Shown here one piece after another: positions 13,596 through 17,550 of a DNA stretch of 17,550 bases. Position 1 is the first letter of the stretch. Each line of letters begins with the position of its first letter. The notes under the pieces were generated by a model that saw nothing but the letters and a program-made list of their open reading frames with translations, searched no databases and had not been told where the DNA came from. The translations under genes were made by a program, and so were the position numbers. Source of the DNA: Methanothrix sp. (GTDB lineage Archaea > Halobacteriota > Methanosarcinia > Methanotrichales > Methanotrichaceae); NCBI GenBank assembly GCA_012798025.1, contig JAAZNX010000124.1, positions 1 to 17,550 on the forward strand, read 5' to 3'.

Positions 13596-16500
13596 TCATG
13601 CTCCTATCACCTTGCTCATCTTCTCCTTCCAGGCCTTCACCTCATCCGCAGTAACCACATCTATCGCTCCGCCCTGGAACTCGCCCCCGACATCGCCCAT
13701 CCTCTCCTCCATCCAGCCCTCGATCTCCAGGTACAGAGACTTCAGGGTGTCCAGAACTTCAGGATCGGCCTTCCACAGTCCTCTCTGCTCGGCCTCCAGG
13801 AGCCTTCGGCCCATCTCCTCCATGGCCCAGGGGTTGTTCTCCTGAAAGAACTTGCGGTTCTCCTCGTCCATGATAAAGGTCCGGGCAATGTCGTCGAAGA
13901 TCCAATCGTCCACCTCCTGCGTCGTGGCCTCCCAGCCGTAGACCCTTCCCACGCGCTTGGAGATGTCTCCTGCGCCTTTGTAACCGTGTTGCTTCATGCC
14001 CTCTATCCATTTCGGATTGAGGAGCTTTGTGCGCACCACGCGCCTGACCTCGTCTGCAAGGTCCCGAACCTCGACGTGCTCAGGCTCCCTGGTGTCGCCA
14101 TAGTAGGCTTTCACATCCTTTCCGGAGATGTGCCTGGCCGCAACAGTCATCCCTCCATGCGTGCCGAAATAGCAGCAGCATCCGAAGAGATCGTACTCGT
14201 CGCTGACGACCTTGTTATAGGTGACATCTACGGATTTGAGGGAGTTCACGAAGTTTTGGTGCGACTCTTTGCCAGCCAATCCCTTTCCATAGGCATAGCC
14301 ATTCCAGTAGACGAATATATCCGACAGATCCTTCTCGTCCTTCCAGGCGCTAGCGTAGACGGCCAGGTTGGTTCCCGATTGATAAGTCCCGGGCTTGCTC
14401 GCAAAGATGCGAAGCGTCGCCTCACGCCAGTCCTTGGCCGTTCCGTTCTCCAGATTTGTCAGAGTGTGCTTGCGAACGAAGTTCATCTCCAGAGGCTCAT
14501 CGAGCGCCGCCACGGCCTGAACAGCCTCATCGACCGTGTCGATACAGTTGGGGAAGTTGTCTCTGGTGATGCCGGAAACTCGGACGGTCAGATCGATCCT
14601 GGGCCTTCCAAGCTCCTCGAGAGGGACGACCTTGAAGCCCTTCAGCCGGCCGTTGGGCAGCCAGACAGGTTCTGTGCCGAGCAAGAAGAGCATCTGGGCC
14701 ATATCCTCCCCATCAGCCCACATGATATCATTGCCCATCCAGAAGAAGGCGATGTTCTCCGGATAGCGGCCCTCCTCCTTCTGGTGCTTGGCGATGACCG
14801 CCCTGCCAAGCTTCTGTCCCACCTTCCAGGCGGTCTTCGTGGGCACGCGATATGGATCTAAAGTGTAGAAGTTCCTTCCAGTAGGCAGCACATCATCCCG
14901 TCCGCGGGTGATCAGGCCGCTTGGGCCCGCCTCGGTGTATCCGCCGTTCATGCCGTTTAGCAGTGCCTCTATCTCCAATGAGGCTTCCAGACGGGCCTGA
15001 AGATCCAGGACCTTATCATGAATGGCCTCCAGCTGGCTTTCGTAGCCTGCAGTGGACAGGCCCAGGACCTCATCAGGCCGCGCTCCACAGCCATGCAAAT
15101 GAACCTGAAGATACATGTCAATGAGCTTCTTGCATAATCCGTCGATCAGCTCCAGGAGCTGACCGTGCGACTTGCCGTAGCGCTCGTTAACAGCTCCCTG
15201 ATCCGCCAGCAGCTCCTCCATGGAGAGGCCCATCATGGCGGCGACTGTACCGCGTAGCGGGACGCCGCTTCCATCGAAGCGCATCACTGAGTTGATGAAC
15301 TCCACGCGCTTCTCGCCTTCAGGAAGCTGGCCGAAGATATGCATCCCTGAATCGATCTGTGTATTCCTGACATGGCTCAGCTCGTTATGGGCCTTGGCCA
15401 CGATCTCCTCCAGGGGCATGTCATCGGCCAGCTTCATGCCTCTGTCGAGGTTTGCAGCCTTGATGGCGTCGATTAGCAGATGTCGCAGCTCGTGCGAGCG
15501 AGCATGATCGTGCTTGGCAGTCTCATACTCGCCCAGCAGCCTGTCCACCTCAAGCAGCTCATCATAAAGCCCTGACTCTGTCATGACAGTTTGCATGTGG
15601 TCCACGAGCGTCGCATAGCTGCGGCGCTTGGCTATGGTTCCCTCTGGCGGGTTGTCCGCGTTGTAGATGTACAGATGAGGAATGGTGCCGATACATACGT
15701 CCGGGTAGCAGTTCCTGGACAGGCCCACGCCTTTCCCCGGCAGGAACTCCAGGTTGCCGTGCGTTCCGACGTGAATGAGAACATCTGCGCCGAAGATGTT
15801 TTCCAGATAGCGGTAGGTGGCCATGTACTGGTGAGTTGGCGGGACATCGGGGTCGTGCAGGATCTTGCAGACCTGGCCGTCGCAGCGCGCCCCGGCGCAG
15901 CCGCGCTTGGGCTGGACGCAGACTACCGTGTTGCCGTACTGGACGCCCGTGATCACGATCTTGCCCTGGTAGAGCATGGCCGCCGGGATGTCGTTCTTTA
16001 GCTCACCGGGCGGATTGCCCCAAGCATCGCTGACACGATCCTTTACATTGGGAGTGAGCGTATCGAACCACTTCTCATACTCCTCTTTAGTCTGATAGGC
16101 CAGTACCCCTCCTTTGGCCACGATCTCCTCGATAGGAGTCCAGCGAAACTCGGAGATGGCTTTTCTGTCCATGATGGTATCGATCAGCTCTTTGCCGGTC
16201 TTGGGGGTATTTTCAAGGGAGTATCCGGCATCGGCCATTCTGTTCATGATGCGAGCAACGCTTTCGATTGTATCCAGGTGTGCTCCGCCGCCCACCGTTG
16301 CCTCAACAGAGGCGCAGGGATTGTTATGGAATATGAAGGCCACCCGGCGCTCGGCTGCGGGTTTTTTGGCCAATTCGATCCATTTCTTTACTCTTTCTGC
16401 AAACTTCTCGCAGCGCTCAGTGATAGGTGTGCGTTCCTCGTATTCTCCTTGCTTTGACCCTGCGCTTATGATGATGGGCTCGATCAAGCCTTCGAACTCG

Positions 16501-17408
16501 GGCATAGCCACATTCCAGCTGATATCATTGGATATGCCAATACTATTTTCCCACTCCTCAATAGTCATATGGTAGGATAGGATGGGCTCAAAGACAGGGA
16601 TGTTCAGCGTCTTGAATAGACCTATGCCAGTCTTATTACTTTTCGAATCGCCGATGCTGTCTCTGCTCTGTCCTAACGAGAATGGGGTCGTCTTTATCAG
16701 GGCATCAATACGGCATCGGCCCTCGGCCAGGAAGTAATCAGCAACTACTTCTGCCATACTCCTGGTTCCTAGCTCGACATCCTTGAAAGGATGTGAAAAT
16801 ACTGGGATGACATTCATGCCCATCTGTTCAAGGACTCTTATCAGCTCGTCCTCCACATCCAGCGTCTTATTTACCCAATAAAATCGAGGGAATAAGATTG
16901 CAACTGTAGGGCCGTCATCGGGCTCATACCATTTCAAATACTCTTGAATATTTTCGAAATGGGATGGTGCATCAGGATGATACAATCCCTCCCAGGGCAT
17001 CTGTTGCGGTGGATCACAGGTTGTCTCCGTACTTAGCAGCTCTTTGCACAGGTACAGGAGCATGTTTCGCACATTCTCCTCTCCCCCGTATGTGAGATAT
17101 GTGTTTGCAGTAACAACAGCTTTCATAGGAGCTGAAGACTGCATCCAGTAAGACGAATCATACCCAAGGCAGACTACGTGAATGCTTTTTCTCAGCTCTT
17201 TAAGCTTGGGCTCGAACTCGTTCCAGAAAGACTCGCTCCCCCTGTGAATGAAAATAAGATCAGACTCGTTCAAGGCTTTCAGAGCGTCTTCCCTATAAGT
17301 GGGCTTATCTTCAACGCTCTCGGTCGAGTATAGCCGCAGGTCAAGCTCGCTGTGTTTTTTCGCCAATGCGAATTGGGTGTAGAGTCCCGAAATTATTTCG
17401 CCCATCAT
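13596..17408 (-). CDS. cobN: CobN-type (CobN/ChlH/BchH) metal chelatase large subunit
   Basis: This is the large subunit of an ATP-dependent metal chelatase, which binds the tetrapyrrole and inserts Co (CobN) or, in relatives, Mg. At 1270 residues it has full family length. Landmarks are a Cys-rich block with C497, C504, C509 and C514 followed by LHDPDVPPTHQY; the hallmark HVGTHGNLEFLPGKG at about 546-560; GPSGLITRGRDDVLPTGRNF; and FGCCCYFGTHGGM. The companion AAA+ and MIDAS subunits (ChlI/ChlD-type) are not in the window. The start at 17408 is the first ATG after an in-frame TAG (17411-17409) and lacks its own Shine-Dalgarno. The N-terminus begins in what looks like the first helix, so a leading strand may be missing. 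It is convergent with the import operon. Cobalt insertion is the likely role in an archaeon; a role in other tetrapyrroles cannot be excluded. Confidence 0.95.
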   Translation of the reverse strand: MMGEIISGLYTQFALAKKHSELDLRLYSTESVEDKPTYREDALKALNESDLIFIHRGSESFWNEFEPKLKELRKSIHVVCLGYDSSYWMQSSAPMKAVVTANTYLTYGGEENVRNMLLYLCKELLSTETTCDPPQQMPWEGLYHPDAPSHFENIQEYLKWYEPDDGPTVAILFPRFYWVNKTLDVEDELIRVLEQMGMNVIPVFSHPFKDVELGTRSMAEVVADYFLAEGRCRIDALIKTTPFSLGQSRDSIGDSKSNKTGIGLFKTLNIPVFEPILSYHMTIEEWENSIGISNDISWNVAMPEFEGLIEPIIISAGSKQGEYEERTPITERCEKFAERVKKWIELAKKPAAERRVAFIFHNNPCASVEATVGGGAHLDTIESVARIMNRMADAGYSLENTPKTGKELIDTIMDRKAISEFRWTPIEEIVAKGGVLAYQTKEEYEKWFDTLTPNVKDRVSDAWGNPPGELKNDIPAAMLYQGKIVITGVQYGNTVVCVQPKRGCAGARCDGQVCKILHDPDVPPTHQYMATYRYLENIFGADVLIHVGTHGNLEFLPGKGVGLSRNCYPDVCIGTIPHLYIYNADNPPEGTIAKRRSYATLVDHMQTVMTESGLYDELLEVDRLLGEYETAKHDHARSHELRHLLIDAIKAANLDRGMKLADDMPLEEIVAKAHNELSHVRNTQIDSGMHIFGQLPEGEKRVEFINSVMRFDGSGVPLRGTVAAMMGLSMEELLADQGAVNERYGKSHGQLLELIDGLCKKLIDMYLQVHLHGCGARPDEVLGLSTAGYESQLEAIHDKVLDLQARLEASLEIEALLNGMNGGYTEAGPSGLITRGRDDVLPTGRNFYTLDPYRVPTKTAWKVGQKLGRAVIAKHQKEEGRYPENIAFFWMGNDIMWADGEDMAQMLFLLGTEPVWLPNGRLKGFKVVPLEELGRPRIDLTVRVSGITRDNFPNCIDTVDEAVQAVAALDEPLEMNFVRKHTLTNLENGTAKDWREATLRIFASKPGTYQSGTNLAVYASAWKDEKDLSDIFVYWNGYAYGKGLAGKESHQNFVNSLKSVDVTYNKVVSDEYDLFGCCCYFGTHGGMTVAARHISGKDVKAYYGDTREPEHVEVRDLADEVRRVVRTKLLNPKWIEGMKQHGYKGAGDISKRVGRVYGWEATTQEVDDWIFDDIARTFIMDEENRKFFQENNPWAMEEMGRRLLEAEQRGLWKADPEVLDTLKSLYLEIEGWMEERMGDVGGEFQGGAIDVVTADEVKAWKEKMSKVIGA

Positions 17409-17428
17409 CTAACTTGACATTGTCCCAT
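17405..17428 (-). other. 7-codon upstream ORF overlapping the cobN start (possible leader)
   Basis: ATG at 17428 opens a reading frame encoding MGQCQVR whose TGA (17407-17405) overlaps the cobN ATG in ATGATG. It has the best Shine-Dalgarno in the region: GGTGAT at 17440-17435 (inside GGGGTGAT), 6 bases upstream, complementary to the archaeal 16S 3' end. CobN itself has none, so ribosomes finishing this ORF could re-initiate on cobN. Alternatively it marks a frame error near the true cobN start. Confidence 0.35.
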
Positions 17429-17435
17429 AATACTA

Positions 17436-17549
17436 TCACCCCGCTGATGCAGCCGTCTGTCTTCGATGATGAGATTCTCTGGCCGAAATCCTGGCTTTGT
17501 GTTTTGCTTTGATGATCTTCAGGATTTCTCTTTCACTGATATCTCTTTT
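17436..17549 (-). CDS. possible 3' end of a gene upstream of cobN (partial, unrecognised)
   Basis: From the right edge one - strand frame is open for 37 codons and ends at TGA 17438-17436, 27 bases before the cobN ATG. The translation is a Lys/Arg/Glu/Ile-rich helix-like stretch (REILKIIKAKHKARISARE) with a basic tail. It looks protein-like but an open run this short could be chance, and I do not recognise it. If real, it would be the gene immediately upstream of cobN on the same strand. Confidence 0.3.
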   Translation of the reverse strand, partial: KRDISEREILKIIKAKHKARISARESHHRRQTAASAG

Positions 17550-17550
17550 A

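Noticed and set aside
13986..14861. 291-codon open frame on the + strand inside cobN
   Set aside because: It lies fully antisense to the firmly identified chelatase gene and its translation shows no family features; it is a shadow of high-GC codon usage.
1..17550. CRISPR arrays, tRNA or rRNA genes, insertion sequences
   Set aside because: No regularly spaced repeats, tRNA-like cloverleaf, rRNA segment, transposase frame or terminal inverted repeats were seen.

Overview
The window most likely comes from a methanogenic archaeon of the Methanosarcinales, possibly Methanothrix-like. The reasons are the archaeal-type CobN chelatase, the HmdB-like radical SAM protein, the dockerin-type calcium repeats on a secreted binding protein, and Shine-Dalgarno sequences matching the archaeal 16S tail (GGAGG, GGTGAT). 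The taxonomic call is an inference and no marker gene fixes it.

Layout. From 140 to 13512 every gene lies on the + strand: FecCD/BtuC-type permease 1 and its ATPase (140-2019); substrate-binding protein (SBP) A (2133-3308); a dockerin-SBP fusion (3418-4713); a 260-base gap with strong stem-loops (4714-4973); SBP B, a close paralogue of A (4974-6155); a class I methyltransferase (6174-7076); a methyltransferase of the O-methyltransferase fold (7083-8126); a small cupin (8123-8482); SBP C (8518-9570); a radical SAM protein with a CX5CX2C cluster motif (9621-10661); SBP D (10658-11677); permease 2 (11706-12755) and ATPase 2 (12742-13512). A 1270-residue CobN-type chelatase large subunit (13596-17408, - strand) converges on this block, with a good terminator between them. 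No gap exceeds 300 bases. Both window edges carry short open frames that may be tails of neighbouring genes, but neither is statistically convincing.

How the genes may work together. Two complete BtuCD/FecCD-type import cores and five secreted binding proteins indicate uptake of one or more metal complexes: corrinoid, other tetrapyrrole or siderophore. Four of the genes between the transporters are not transport components: two methyltransferases, a cupin and an HmdB-like radical SAM enzyme. They are packed with short gaps or ATGA/TTGA overlaps among SBP genes, so they are probably co-expressed with uptake. With CobN next door, the simplest reading is import plus chemical remodelling of a metal-binding cofactor, or synthesis and re-import of a metallophore. 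The ligand cannot be read from the sequence.

The most notable items are the methyltransferase/cupin/radical SAM cassette inside the import locus, the CX5CX2C motif known from HmdB (HcgA) in a locus with no Hmd gene visible, the dockerin domain on a transporter binding protein, and an O-methyltransferase-fold protein lacking the usual catalytic His-Asp pair.
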